Below, piece by piece: positions 16,826 to 25,934 of a DNA stretch of 64,000 nucleotides (position 1 is the stretch's first letter; every line of letters starts with the position of its first letter). The notes under the pieces were generated by a model, which saw only the letters and a program-made list of their open reading frames with translations, was not told the origin of the DNA and searched no databases. A program made the translations under genes and the position numbers. The DNA comes from Actinomycetota bacterium. Its GTDB lineage: Bacteria > Actinomycetota > Geothermincolia > Geothermincolales > RBG-13-55-18. The stretch spans positions 83,095-147,094 of the forward strand of contig JASEFK010000003.1 of NCBI GenBank assembly GCA_030019255.1, given 5' to 3'.

Positions 16826-17458
16826 TCAGACGACTTCCCGGCGCAGCTCCTCCAGGTAGGCCCCGTAGAACCTCCCCTCCCGGAGCTCCCGGATGAGGTC
16901 CTCCTCGGTTCTTATCTCCCGCTCGAAGACAGTGACGCACTTCCCTACCTGCCAGAGGGCGTGCGCGTCGCTTCCTCCCGTCCCCGGCTTCCCCCACTCG
17001 CGGGCCAGCTCCTGGGCCTGGAGGTTGCTGCGGACCTTGTTGGCCCCGTTGTGGGTCTCGATGGCCACTATATATTCGGCGATTTCCCGGGGGAAAGCGT
17101 GACAGTGCCCGTGCTTGGGGTCCCACCCCCGGCAGGGATGGGCGGGGATGATGACCGCCCCGTCCTCCTCGACCATCTCCACCAGCTCCCAGAAAGTGGT
17201 AAGGTGGTACCGGGTGTCCCTGCGGAGACCGAAGACCAGCATGTCCCCGTAGTCGGTGTAGATCTCCACCCCCCGGAAGATGGGGTACCCGCGGTCCCCG
17301 GCGTACTCCAGCATGCGGTCGGCGCCGCGGTGGGAATGGTGGTCGGTGATGCAGATGGCGTCGATGCCCAGCTCCTGGACCCTCTCCAGGAGCTCGTCCG
17401 GGCCCAGCTGGGAACATATGGAACCCAGGTTGGTGTGGATGTGCAGGTCTATGATCAA
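16826..17458 (-). CDS. PHP-domain metal-dependent phosphoesterase, gene 2 of a tandem pair
   Basis: PHP fold from the first residues: IDLHIHTN, ITDHHSHRGADRM, RGVEIYTDYGDMLVFG, IIPAHPCRG, AIETHNG and GSDAH provide the histidine and acidic ligands of the three-metal site. The 210-aa size fits the TrpH/COG0613-like stand-alone class, which hydrolyses phosphoesters. TTG 17458 is taken as start: GGAGGT lies just upstream and the fold begins three residues later. It begins three bases after the stop of the neighbouring PHP gene, so the pair is one operon and, from shared motifs throughout, an old tandem duplication. Confidence 0.85.
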   Translation of the reverse strand: MIIDLHIHTNLGSICSQLGPDELLERVQELGIDAICITDHHSHRGADRMLEYAGDRGYPIFRGVEIYTDYGDMLVFGLRRDTRYHLTTFWELVEMVEEDGAVIIPAHPCRGWDPKHGHCHAFPREIAEYIVAIETHNGANKVRSNLQAQELAREWGKPGTGGSDAHALWQVGKCVTVFEREIRTEEDLIRELREGRFYGAYLEELRREVV

Positions 17459-17460
17459 GG

Positions 17461-18111
17461 CTACCTCCAGGGGCGGGAAAGCTCTATCCCCTCTACCTCG
17501 TGCGCGTAGGCGGCCCGGCACCTGCCGGCCTTTACCTCCCGCACCAGGTCCTCCTCGCACTCGACGTCCCGCTCGAAGACGGTGAGGCAGCGCCCCACCT
17601 GCATGAGAAAGTGGGCGTCGCTCCCCCCGATGCCGGGGATGCCGTACTCCTGGGCCACGGCCTCGGCCCTCAGGTTGGCCTCCTCGGTGTTGCCCCCGTT
17701 CTTGACCTCCAGGGCGTCCACGTGGGCCAGAAGGAACTCGGCCTTATCCCGGCCCATCTTGTCGTGGAAGCCCCGGTCGCTGCGGCAGGGATGGGCGGGG
17801 ATGATTAACCCGCCCGCCTCCCTCACCTGCCGCAGGAGTTCCTCGAAGGGCACCCGCAGGGGGAAGGACGGCATCTCCAGGCCGAAGACCAGCATGTCGC
17901 CGCAATCCGTGTACACCTCCACCCCGCGCAGCACCGGAAACCCCAGCTTCTTTCCCAGCTCCCAGGCCACCTGCGCACCCTCCATCTCCTCGTGTTCCGT
18001 GACGCACACGGCGTCCAGGCCCAGCTCGCAGGCCACGTTTATGAGCTGCCGGGGATCGATGCGGGAGCAGGGGGAGCTGACCGCGGTGTGCACGTGCATG
18101 TCGATGAGCAT
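17461..18111 (-). CDS. PHP-domain metal-dependent phosphoesterase, gene 1 of a tandem pair
   Basis: 216 aa with LIDMHVHTA, VTEHEEMEG, RGVEVYTDCGDMLVFG, LIIPAHPCR, ALEVKNG and GSDAHFLMQVGRC, the same ordered motifs as the next gene. The second motif reads TEHEE where the partner reads TDHHS, and the sixth reads EVKNG where the partner reads ETHNG, so the two may differ in metal site or substrate. ATG 18111 has GGAGGCG ten bases upstream. The C-terminal segment (CLTVFERDVECEEDLVREVKAGR) parallels that of the partner, supporting duplication. First gene of the minus-strand operon. Confidence 0.85.
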   Translation of the reverse strand: MLIDMHVHTAVSSPCSRIDPRQLINVACELGLDAVCVTEHEEMEGAQVAWELGKKLGFPVLRGVEVYTDCGDMLVFGLEMPSFPLRVPFEELLRQVREAGGLIIPAHPCRSDRGFHDKMGRDKAEFLLAHVDALEVKNGGNTEEANLRAEAVAQEYGIPGIGGSDAHFLMQVGRCLTVFERDVECEEDLVREVKAGRCRAAYAHEVEGIELSRPWR

Positions 18112-18395
18112 GACTTTTTCGCCTCCTCCGGCCGTGCTGTGGTGCGCGGCCGGGGATATTCTTTCACAAACCGAAGGCACTTTTCAACAAAATCGATCAC
18201 TTGCCAGGGAAAAGTACCCCATCCACATGCCGCAGGGTAACTATTTTCCATTATATGGCATCAAGGCCTGCCCGGTCCCCGCGTCCCGAGCGGTGTGATG
18301 GTGCCTTCTCGAGGGACTCTCATTTCTTGCCCGATTGCATCACCTTCTCCAGTCGGAGGGGGGCGGGAAGACTGCTTCATCTACATGCTTCGCTT

Positions 18396-18407
18396 TATAA
18401 TTTCCCC
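18396..18407 (+). promoter_or_regulatory. Putative leaderless promoter (-10 TATAAT)
   Basis: A perfect TATAAT at 18396-18401 ends only six bases before ATG 18408. Normal -10 to +1 spacing would place the transcription start on or beside the A of the start codon, and no ribosome site precedes the gene. This is the arrangement of leaderless genes, frequent in Actinobacteria. I see no clear -35. Confidence 0.5.
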
Positions 18408-19199
18408 ATGGAAAGCGGAGTGAACCGGGACCTGCCCGAGGAGGGCATGTTCGCCGCCTACACCGTCCAGATCCTCCGGAGGCCGGTGCGCACCGAGGAC
18501 GGCGTTCTTTTGGACACCCTGCGCCTGGGCCGCTTGCCGGAAAGGGGGGTCATCCTCTGCCACGGCTTCGGGGGGAACAAGAACATCCGAGGGCTGGTGG
18601 CGCTGGCCCAGGAATTATCCCTGGATTACACGGTGTATACCTTCGACTTCCGCGGGCACGGCCTTTCGACAGGCCGCTCCACTTTCGGCTACCGGGAGGT
18701 GCTGGACCTCAAGGCGGTGGTGGAGCTGGCCCGGGGCGACGGAAACCGCAAGCTGGCCGCCCTGGGCTTTTCCATGGGCGGGGTGGTGGTCATCCGCTAC
18801 GCCGCCCTCTACGGGGGGCTGGACTCCACCCTGGCGGTGAGCGTCCCCGCCGACCTGTGGTCCGCCCGCGCCCCGGGGGCCAGGCTTATCCGCCTGCTCA
18901 TGGGCAACCCCCTGGGGAGGCTGGTGGCCCGCATCCGGTACCGGGTGGCCGTGGATGCCTCCTGGAAGAAACAGGCCTCCCCCGCCGAGCTGGCGCCCCT
19001 CACGGGCCCCCAACCCCTGACCATCATCCAGGGGGAAGACGACTACATCTTCGAGGTGGAACAGGCCCGCGAGATAAAGCGGAGGGCCGGGGACCACTGC
19101 CGCCTGAAGACCTTCCCCCGCTTCGGCCACGCCGAACAGGGCTATGGACCTGAATTCCTGGCCTACGTGAGGGAGGTTCTGGCCAAGGACCTACGGTGA
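18408..19199 (+). CDS. Alpha/beta hydrolase
   Basis: Serine hydrolase of 263 aa: oxyanion region CHGFGGNK, FDFRGHGLS, nucleophile elbow GFSMGG with Ser122, acid QGEDDYIF near 211 and catalytic His in RFGHAEQG near 242. The set matches the BAAT/monoglyceride lipase-like COG1073/COG2267 group of cytoplasmic esterases. No signal peptide, though the body of the second half is rich in Arg (RLIRLLMGNPLGRLVARIRYR) and may touch membranes. ATG 18408 is selected because the promoter suggests a leaderless start; ATG 18447 lies too close behind a GGAGG. Divergent from the PHP operon. Confidence 0.85.
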   Translation: MESGVNRDLPEEGMFAAYTVQILRRPVRTEDGVLLDTLRLGRLPERGVILCHGFGGNKNIRGLVALAQELSLDYTVYTFDFRGHGLSTGRSTFGYREVLDLKAVVELARGDGNRKLAALGFSMGGVVVIRYAALYGGLDSTLAVSVPADLWSARAPGARLIRLLMGNPLGRLVARIRYRVAVDASWKKQASPAELAPLTGPQPLTIIQGEDDYIFEVEQAREIKRRAGDHCRLKTFPRFGHAEQGYGPEFLAYVREVLAKDLR

Positions 19200-19463
19200 C
19201 CGGCGGCGTTTAAGACCGCTTCTTCGCGAAAGACGAATCCCCGCCCGCGGCGGCACGGAAAACGACGTCGGTATGTGTCACCTGACCCCTTCTCCCGGTA
19301 AGGGCGATGGCGCGAACAACACGCTCCGCGGCTTCCTCCCGCCGGAGTCAACTACGCCTTCCAGGCGTGGAGGGTCAGGCCCCGGTAAAGATCGCTCTTT
19401 TTCGTCCGGGTTCAGGAAGGATGTCGCGGGATACCTCGGAGGCGAGGTCAACCACGCCGATGC

Positions 19464-20666
19464 TCACCCGTTTTCCACCAGGTCCAGGAGCACCTGCTCC
19501 AGGCGCTCCACGCCCTTCTCCCAGGAGAAGCATTCCTCGGCCAGCTCCCGGGCGCGTTCCCCCAGCCGGCAGCACAGCTCGTCGTCCCGGAGCAAGCGGA
19601 CCACGGCCTCGGCGAATTCCTGGGGATCGTCGGCGATAATCATATCCTCCCCGTTCCGAGCCTCCACTCCTTCCGCCCCCAGGGAGGTGGTCACGATGGG
19701 GAGCCCCATGGACATGGCTTCCAGGATCTTTCCCCGGAACCCGCCCCCGATGCGCACCGGGTTGACGAAGACCTTGCTCCGCTCGAAGTAGGGGCGCACG
19801 TCCTCCACCGTGCCGGTGACCACCACCGAGGGATCGCGTCGGGCCAGCTCCAGCAGGTCGGGGGTGGGGTCCTTCCCCACCACGTAAAAACGCGCCTCCG
19901 GTACCCTCTCCCTGATACGCGGCCACATCGATTCGTGGAACCAGAGCACGGCATCACGGTTGGGGTCGTGGGGGTAGTTCCCCAGGAACATGACCGCCTC
20001 CTCGCGCTCGCATTCGCCGGACGCGCAGAAGTGATCCACGTCCACGCCGTGGGGAACCACCTCGATCCTGAGATCGTGGCGTATGTCCAGAAGCTCCTGC
20101 TTCCCCTCAGGGGTGAGGGTGAGCACCAGATCGGCGTCGGCGTACATGTCGAACTCGAACTTGCGGAGCCCCTTGAGGTTGAAGAGGGCGGAGATGCCCT
20201 CGCGGGAGAAGCGCTGTACCCTCCAGGCCTTGCGGCGCGCCAGGGAGTAGCACTCGTGCACGGACATGACCCGCTTCATGCCCGCAAGATCCGGGTTGCG
20301 GAACAAGTACTGGGCCACGGCGGAGTACTCGGAGACCACCACGTCGTAGCGGTGCCTTCCCACCATTTCCCGCAGGCAGGCGTACATCTCCGGGGAGTAA
20401 GCGTTCAGGAAATAGATGGGGACGGGCGAGAAGAGGAAATCCCAGGCCTTGCGGGGGAAAGGCCGGGAAGGAGGCATGGGCACCCCCCGGTAATCCAGGC
20501 AGAAGCGGGCCACTGTGTCCTGGTATTCCCGCTCCTCCTCGGAGACAAAGCAGAGAAGGGAAACGTTGTGTCGTTGAGAGAGGATGCGCACGCGGTTATA
20601 CACCAGGATAGGGCCCCCGATGACCTTCTCGTGGGGCAACGTCTTGCACAGGAACAGGATGTCCAT
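19464..20666 (-). CDS. Glycosyltransferase family 4 type
   Basis: GT-B fold of about 400 aa. The N-terminal domain opens MDILFLCKTLPHEKVIGGP. The C-terminal domain has VVPHGVDVDHF, VMFLGNYPHDPNRDAVLWF, FYVVGKDPTPDLLELA, VVVTGTVEDVRPYF and the donor-binding loop VNPVRIGGGFRGKILEAMSMGLPIVTT, which carries the E-x7-E-like pattern of GT4 enzymes. It should transfer a sugar from a nucleotide donor to a lipid or polysaccharide at the cytoplasmic face. Starts GTG 20675 and ATG 20666 compete; GGTGAGG before ATG favours the latter. No other polysaccharide gene is adjacent, so the acceptor is unknown. Confidence 0.87.
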   Translation of the reverse strand: MDILFLCKTLPHEKVIGGPILVYNRVRILSQRHNVSLLCFVSEEEREYQDTVARFCLDYRGVPMPPSRPFPRKAWDFLFSPVPIYFLNAYSPEMYACLREMVGRHRYDVVVSEYSAVAQYLFRNPDLAGMKRVMSVHECYSLARRKAWRVQRFSREGISALFNLKGLRKFEFDMYADADLVLTLTPEGKQELLDIRHDLRIEVVPHGVDVDHFCASGECEREEAVMFLGNYPHDPNRDAVLWFHESMWPRIRERVPEARFYVVGKDPTPDLLELARRDPSVVVTGTVEDVRPYFERSKVFVNPVRIGGGFRGKILEAMSMGLPIVTTSLGAEGVEARNGEDMIIADDPQEFAEAVVRLLRDDELCCRLGERARELAEECFSWEKGVERLEQVLLDLVENG

Positions 20667-21315
20667 CTTCCTCACCTTCCTCGTTTCCTCCCTGGTTCCC
20701 GTTATCTTCCGTCTTTACAAGCCCTCCCGTTCAACGGCCCTTCCCTTCTCCGCCTTTCGCTCTCCCTCTTCTTATCAGCCTGGTATCTACCCCGACCTTC
20801 CCTGTCTTCTGCCACCGGACCATGCCCTTCTTCCGCCAGTGGTCCATTTCCTCGAGGCGACGCACCCGCATCGCCATCCTTGCATCGGCAAGAAAGCGCC
20901 CGCCTTTTAGCCTTCGGTATCACGGATGTTCCGGCGTTGAGCGACGGGCATCGGCATTCGCGCTTTCAGGCCCGAGTTCTTTTCTAACCTATGCAGGACC
21001 GTGAGGAGCAAGCCCGTTATATACCACGTCGAAGAAGAAGGCGCCCGCAGGAACCAGTGGGTTTGCCCCAGGGTCAGGAACATGGTGGACACCCCCTATA
21101 CTTCCCCTCTTGTCGTAGAAGTAGGGCAAGGAGGTGTCCAGGTGAAAGGTTCAGTTGGAATCACCGCAAGTATCTACCACACCAGGCTTCCGCACCTACG
21201 CGCCCTGGAGAGGATGGCCAGGTGCCTGGACCTCTCCAGGGCGGCCGGGACAAGGCTTCCGGATTTCGAAGAACACCTTCTGAAGGTCGACCGTGCCGGC
21301 CGGCTTTCCGGAGCC
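20667..21315. other. Intergenic region, no gene supported
   Basis: About 650 bp between the glycosyltransferase start and the flavodoxin stop. Both neighbours are on the minus strand, so the region should hold the glycosyltransferase promoter. Open frames are shadows or filler without ribosome sites. Confidence 0.45.
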
Positions 21316-21834
21316 TCAGGGCATGGCCTCCTTGACATGCTCGGCTATGGAAGAGGCCCAGGCTTCCACTTCCCCCCACTCGCGAAAGTCACCCACCGGT
21401 GCCTTGACCTTGTCAATCACCTTCCTCTCCAGGGACCCAAGCTCCCCGGGTTCTATCTTCCCCTTGAAGAGGGCGATGTCGAGGGGTTGAAGGGATTCCA
21501 GAAGCGACCGGAGGGGTTTCGGGGAACGCCAGCCGCTGGTCAACTCCTCCGGCTCGCCTTCGCCGGTGGGACCGCTGGAAAAGACCCACAGCGGGACCTT
21601 CGCCAGTTCCTCCCGCCACCTCTTCAGGAACTTGACGGCGGACTTCAGCCAGCGGCCGTAGTACACCCCGCTCCCCAGGACCACCGCTCCGTAACCGGAT
21701 ATATCTTCCACCTCGCCGGCAGGGATCACGTCCGCCTCCAGGCCCGCCTCCCGGAGCGCGGCCCCGATCCTCTCCGCCAGCTCCCCCGTGGCCCCGTGCT
21801 TTGTCCCGTAGGCCACCAGAACCTTCCCGCCCAT
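21316..21834 (-). CDS. Flavodoxin domain protein (HemG/flavodoxin_5 type)
   Basis: 172 aa from ATG 21834, with GGGAGG eight bases upstream. KVLVAYGTKHGATGELAERIGAAL is the FMN phosphate-binding start of long-chain flavodoxins; YGAVVLGSGVYYGRWLKSAVKFLKRW and PLWVFSSGPTGEG are the loops typical of the menaquinone-dependent protoporphyrinogen oxidase HemG-like group. It should carry FMN and transfer electrons. No heme gene is near, so HemG function is not claimed. The C-terminus (EAWASSIAEHVKEAMP) fits the final helix. Confidence 0.85.
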   Translation of the reverse strand: MGGKVLVAYGTKHGATGELAERIGAALREAGLEADVIPAGEVEDISGYGAVVLGSGVYYGRWLKSAVKFLKRWREELAKVPLWVFSSGPTGEGEPEELTSGWRSPKPLRSLLESLQPLDIALFKGKIEPGELGSLERKVIDKVKAPVGDFREWGEVEAWASSIAEHVKEAMP

Positions 21835-22100
21835 TGATTTTCCTCCCTTCCATAAGCCGCGGAAAAAGCGAGGGCCCTTTACGCTAAAACCCGCGTCGGC
21901 CGTCCTCGTGTCACGCCGCTCTCCCGGCGAGTCCCCGTTGCTTTCCACGTCCAAGCGTTAATCGAAACGGTTTGAGGGCCCGCCATGAATATACCGGTCT
22001 CACGCGGGGCTCTCGTTCCCTCCCACACCCATGCTTCCCTTCCGCGCAGGAAATTAAATATGGTAAATGATGGTATCCCGATGTCGGTGCACATAATGAC
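21835..22100. other. Spacer without gene
   Basis: The spacer between the flavodoxin start and the hairpin after the acyl-CoA synthetase gene, presumably with the flavodoxin promoter. Nothing else recognised. Confidence 0.4.
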
Positions 22101-22127
22101 GCCCTCCCCGGGGATACCGGGGAGGGC
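22101..22127 (-). terminator. Strong hairpin after the acyl-CoA synthetase gene
   Basis: A perfect 11-bp inverted repeat (GCCCTCCCCGG, loop GGATA, CCGGGGAGGGC) lies 18 bp beyond the stop codon. No T-run follows on the minus strand, so it may terminate poorly or simply protect the mRNA 3' end. Confidence 0.55.
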
Positions 22128-22145
22128 GGTGCGGGTAGTCAGTTC

Positions 22146-23663
22146 TCATCGAGCCAGGCGGCGCAGCTCCCGCTTAAGGATCTTCCCGATGGAGCTCTTG
22201 GGAAGGGTTTCCAGGACGCGCACCTCCTTGGGCTGCTTGAAGGTGGGGAGGTTCTCCCGGCAGAAGGAGAGGATCTCCTCCGGCGTGGCATCGGCACCGA
22301 ACTTGAGCGCCACGTAGGCCACGATCTCCTCCCCGTAGGTGGGATCGGGCACCCCGATGACCGCGGCCTCGGCCACCGCGGGATGGCGGTAGATGACCTC
22401 CTCTATCTGGGTGGGCATGATGTTCTCGCCGCCCTTGATGATGATGTCCTTCTTGCGGTCGGTGATGTAGAGGTAGCCGTCCTGGTCCAGGAAGCCCACG
22501 TCCCCGGTGTGCAGCCACCCATTGCGCAGGGCCTCAGCCGTCTCCTCGGGGAGCTTGTGGTAGCCCTTCATCACCTGGGGCCCGCGGATGACGATCTCTC
22601 CTATCTCCCCCGGCTTCAACGGCCGGTCTTCCTCGTCGAATACGGCAAGCTCCATGTTGTCGTAGGCCTTGCCCACCGCCCCGTCCCGCCATTCCTGGCT
22701 GGGGCGGAGGATGGCCCCCATCCCCGTGGACTCGGTTAGCCCGTAGAGCTGGCGCATGCGGCAGCCGAACTTCTCCATGAAGGCCCGCCGGAGCTCCAGG
22801 GGAAGGGGAGCGGCCCCGGCGATGGTGTCCTCCAGGGAGCTCAAGTCATAGTGGTCCACGTTGGGGTGGTTGAGGATGAGGGAGAACATGGTGGGCACGG
22901 CGGGGAAGAAATTGATACGGTACTTCTGTATGAGGCGCATGCACTCCTCCGGCTCGTACCAGCGCATGAGGATGGCCCGCGTCTCGCGGTGCTCGGAGAG
23001 GTTGCCGGCGTTCATGGCCCCCACCCCGTAGATGTGGGCCATGGGAAGGCACACCAGGCTCACCTGGGGTTTTTCCACCTCGTTGGCGTAGTAGGCGCTC
23101 TCCGCCGAGGTGATGAGGTTGCGGTGGGTGAGCATGACGCCCTTGGGCTTGCCCGTGGTTCCCGAGGTGTACATGAGCATGGCCACGTCGTCGGGGTCCC
23201 GGTCCTCGATGTCCAGGTGGGGGGAGTTCTCCTCCAGGAGCCTCTCGTAGGACAGGGTGCGCTCGGAGTCCTCCCCGCCCACCACGATGATATGCCGCAC
23301 GCTCTCCAGGCCCGACGCGGCCTCCAGGACCTTGGGGGCGATGATGGTATCGGTGATCACCGCCGTGGCTCCCGCATCGTCCAAGATATAGCGGAACTCC
23401 TCCGCGGTGAGGACGAAGAGGATGGGGAGGGCCACCCCCCCGATGCGGAACACGGCACCAAAGGACTCGAAGACCTGGGGGCAGTTGGACATGGTCACCG
23501 CCACCACGTCTCCCGTCCCGATGCCCAGCTTCTTCAGCGCGTTCCCCAGGCGGTTGGAGTTCTTGATGGTCTCCAGGTTGGTTATTTCCCTCCCCTCGAA
23601 GACCATGGACACCGTCTCGCCCAGCCGGTGGTAGTGCTCCTCTCCCAGCATGGCCACGTTCAT
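22146..23663 (-). CDS. AMP-forming acyl-CoA synthetase
   Basis: ANL superfamily adenylating enzyme of 505 aa. The phosphate loop is YTSGTTGKPKGVMLTH; GLTESTGM, GWLHTGDVGFLDQDGYLYI (hinge Asp), DRKKDIIIKGGENI and the catalytic lysine in SSIGKILKRELR are all present. It converts a carboxylic acid, ATP and CoA to acyl-CoA, most likely a fatty or aromatic acid. ATG 23663 has GGAGGTCAAGG upstream. The next genes upstream on the same strand encode a CoA-transferase and an amidohydrolase, suggesting a joint acyl-CoA degradation function, though 260 bp separate them. Confidence 0.9.
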   Translation of the reverse strand: MNVAMLGEEHYHRLGETVSMVFEGREITNLETIKNSNRLGNALKKLGIGTGDVVAVTMSNCPQVFESFGAVFRIGGVALPILFVLTAEEFRYILDDAGATAVITDTIIAPKVLEAASGLESVRHIIVVGGEDSERTLSYERLLEENSPHLDIEDRDPDDVAMLMYTSGTTGKPKGVMLTHRNLITSAESAYYANEVEKPQVSLVCLPMAHIYGVGAMNAGNLSEHRETRAILMRWYEPEECMRLIQKYRINFFPAVPTMFSLILNHPNVDHYDLSSLEDTIAGAAPLPLELRRAFMEKFGCRMRQLYGLTESTGMGAILRPSQEWRDGAVGKAYDNMELAVFDEEDRPLKPGEIGEIVIRGPQVMKGYHKLPEETAEALRNGWLHTGDVGFLDQDGYLYITDRKKDIIIKGGENIMPTQIEEVIYRHPAVAEAAVIGVPDPTYGEEIVAYVALKFGADATPEEILSFCRENLPTFKQPKEVRVLETLPKSSIGKILKRELRRLAR

Positions 23664-23924
23664 CCTTGACCTCCCTCCCTTCAAGTCCACGCGGAAATCA
23701 AGGCTTCTCGACCCGAAGATCCAGCCTTCCGGCTATAAAAACCCTCCCTTTTGTGCAAGGCGGGACCGCCGGGTCCAAGGCCTCGATGCGTTTTCTATTG
23801 CCGCAGAAGAAGCGGTGTGAAATGATGCAGGGGAACCGCCTCGCCCGGTTCGTTCCTCCCGCCGGGACAGCCGAATCTCGCCATCAAACCCCGATTGTAG
23901 TGTGGATAAATATATTCCATAATG

Positions 23925-24743
23925 TCAAGTTCGCTGCTTGTTCAAGGCCTGGAGAATGCGAGGAACGGAGAGCTCCAGCTGTAGTCTTCTTCCCGCCGCG
24001 ATCTCGGGGGCGAATTCACGGATTAAATCCACCTCCTCCCGGGTGGGCGGGGGCAACTCCACCAACTCCTCGGCTACCTTCAGCTCCCAGGGCACCTCCG
24101 CCTTGATCTCCCCCACGGTATGACCCGGGAAGAGTCCGTAGAGGAAGATCTCGCCGCTCTCTTCCTCGAAATGAAAGACCCCTTTCGCGCTGTATAGTAC
24201 CTTGGGTCCGCTTCCGGGAGGAAAGCCCGCCCGCTCGCGCGCCCCGTAGCCGTCCAGGTAACCGGGAGAGGACACATAATCCACCTTCTCCACGAACTTG
24301 CCGCCACGCATGGTGAGAACCGCCTTGCGGGCATAACCGAAGAACTCCGGCGCTCCTCCCGCTCCCATCATGCGCATCCGGAAGTTATCGTAATCCCCGA
24401 AAACGGTGGAATTCATGTTCCCAAAGCGGTCTATCTGCCCCACTCCCAGGAAGGTAACGTCAACCAATCCGCGGTTGACGATGGTGGCGAAGATGTCGAT
24501 CATGTCGCAGGAGTAGGTGTAACCCCGTGTACAAGTGGGGTCGGCGATGTGCAGGGGGTTGCGGAAGGGCCGGATGTCCACCAGGCCCGCCTCGGTGAGG
24601 ATGATGCAGTTGGGGGCGTGGGTGGCCTTGGCCAGGACACCGGCAGCCATGGGGATACCCTGGCCGATGACCACGATATCGCCGTCCTGAATTTCCTTGG
24701 CCGCGTTGGCCACGATTATCTCCGTTTCCGTATATTTAACCAT
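23925..24743 (-). CDS. CoA-transferase subunit B
   Basis: 272 aa, family I CoA-transferase beta subunit, similar to GctB/IpdB-type proteins: VIGQGIPMAAGVLAK, CIILTEAGLVDIRPF, VNRGLVDVTFLGVGQIDRFGN, GGAPEFFGYARKAVLTM and FPPGSGPKVLYSAKGVF. The Glu in LTEAG sits where active family members carry the CoA-acylated glutamate; IpdAB-type hydrolases lack it, so transferase rather than ring-hydrolase chemistry is suggested. The start overlaps the alpha-subunit stop by eight bases, a normal translational coupling for this heteromer. Confidence 0.85.
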   Translation of the reverse strand: MVKYTETEIIVANAAKEIQDGDIVVIGQGIPMAAGVLAKATHAPNCIILTEAGLVDIRPFRNPLHIADPTCTRGYTYSCDMIDIFATIVNRGLVDVTFLGVGQIDRFGNMNSTVFGDYDNFRMRMMGAGGAPEFFGYARKAVLTMRGGKFVEKVDYVSSPGYLDGYGARERAGFPPGSGPKVLYSAKGVFHFEEESGEIFLYGLFPGHTVGEIKAEVPWELKVAEELVELPPPTREEVDLIREFAPEIAAGRRLQLELSVPRILQALNKQRT

Positions 24744-25794
24744 TTACGAAACCCCCTTTCTCTTCCAGGGCCCGAAGGAACTCCTCGCGGGTCATCTGAA
24801 AGTTGAAGCTCACGTCATTATCGTCCCAAGCCCTCCTTCCCGTGGCCCCGTAATCGGCGGGAATGCTCGGATAGGGCTTGGCGCGAAGCTCCTGCAGGTA
24901 CCTGACTCCAAAACGTTCCACGTAATGCTGCAGGTATTTCTGCCGGTTCTCGACCCCGTAAACCCACTCGTCCATCCAGGCTTGACCGCCCTCCTCGCTC
25001 ATGGTCTGCATGAAGTAGACGCTGCGGAAGACCATGTCGTAATCATAGAAACCAAGCAGCTCGGATGGGTGTGCTCCCCAAGGCTCCTCGACCACCGCAC
25101 AGACCCGGAAACCGGGAACGATGGTTAAATGAGGCGTCCTCAAGATGGTTTCCTCGTCCACCACCTGCTCACAGGACACGATGACCCTTTTCGAGGCCAG
25201 GCAAGCCCACTTGGAATTGATGAGGGCGCCCCATAGCTGGGCATTGCCGAACTTGTCCGCCCGCTGCACGTGCAGGACGGCCACGTCCGGGTTCCTTCCC
25301 TTCACCACCACCACCTTCTCTCCGGTGAAGGGGCAGGTCACCTCGCCGAACTTCTCCCCCTTGAAGGCGCGCTCCACGTGATAGACGTCGGTCTCCCGGA
25401 TTCCGGACATCACCGGCAGGAAGGGATAGCCCATGGCTCCCGCCTGGAGCATGGTCAGGAGGGTATAGTTGGAATAGTCCTCTATCTCCAGCTCCCCCCT
25501 CCGCAATGCCCGTTCCAGGACGGTCTCGATCCGCTCCCCCGCTACCCGGAAGTTGTAGGCCATGACCAATTTCCGGACACATTTCCCCATTATCAACTGG
25601 TCTAACTCGTCGATCCCCCCCTGCTGGAACACGGTGAGGTCCTTCTTGCCTTGCCGTATGATCTCGTGCAATAGGGCATAGGGCGTGGCATACAGACAGT
25701 TGGCGATGACCAGGGAATCCCCGTCGGAGACGAACCTTTCCACTGCCTCCCGGGCAGTCATCCTCTTGTCCCTGTCCATGAATTTTTCAAGCAT
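24736..25794 (-). CDS. CoA-transferase subunit A
   Basis: 352 aa alpha subunit. ERFVSDGDSLVIANCLYATPYALLHEIIRQGKKDLTV is the glycine/hydrophobic N-terminal lobe; GYPFLPVMSGIRETDVY, VVVKGRNPDVAVLHVQRADKFGNAQLWGA and EQVVDEETI are the core blocks of GctA/IpdA-type subunits. A 70-residue C-terminal extension (ENRQKYLQHYVERFGVRYLQ and on) is longer than in simple SCOT subunits but usual for glutaconate-type enzymes. ATG 25794 has GGGGAGAGG before it; sequence further upstream in frame is not protein-like. With the beta subunit it would move CoA between acyl donors and acids. Confidence 0.85.
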   Translation of the reverse strand: MLEKFMDRDKRMTAREAVERFVSDGDSLVIANCLYATPYALLHEIIRQGKKDLTVFQQGGIDELDQLIMGKCVRKLVMAYNFRVAGERIETVLERALRRGELEIEDYSNYTLLTMLQAGAMGYPFLPVMSGIRETDVYHVERAFKGEKFGEVTCPFTGEKVVVVKGRNPDVAVLHVQRADKFGNAQLWGALINSKWACLASKRVIVSCEQVVDEETILRTPHLTIVPGFRVCAVVEEPWGAHPSELLGFYDYDMVFRSVYFMQTMSEEGGQAWMDEWVYGVENRQKYLQHYVERFGVRYLQELRAKPYPSIPADYGATGRRAWDDNDVSFNFQMTREEFLRALEEKGGFVNG

Positions 25795-25934
25795 CTTCCT
25801 CTCCCCTCCCACGTGGCAATCGATCCCGTGCAAAGTTCTTCCTCGGGCCGCGCTTGCCGGACCCCGATACTTCCGGATATCCGGAAAGGTATCCGGCTTC
25901 CAACCATGGGGATGCGGATCCCCTTGGGATATGG

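Noticed and set aside
19935-20987. 350-codon plus-strand frame over the glycosyltransferase
   Set aside because: Antisense to complete GT4 motifs; no recognisable domain.
22101-22127. Confident intrinsic terminator
   Set aside because: The stem is perfect but no T-run follows on the gene strand, so it is listed with reduced confidence only.
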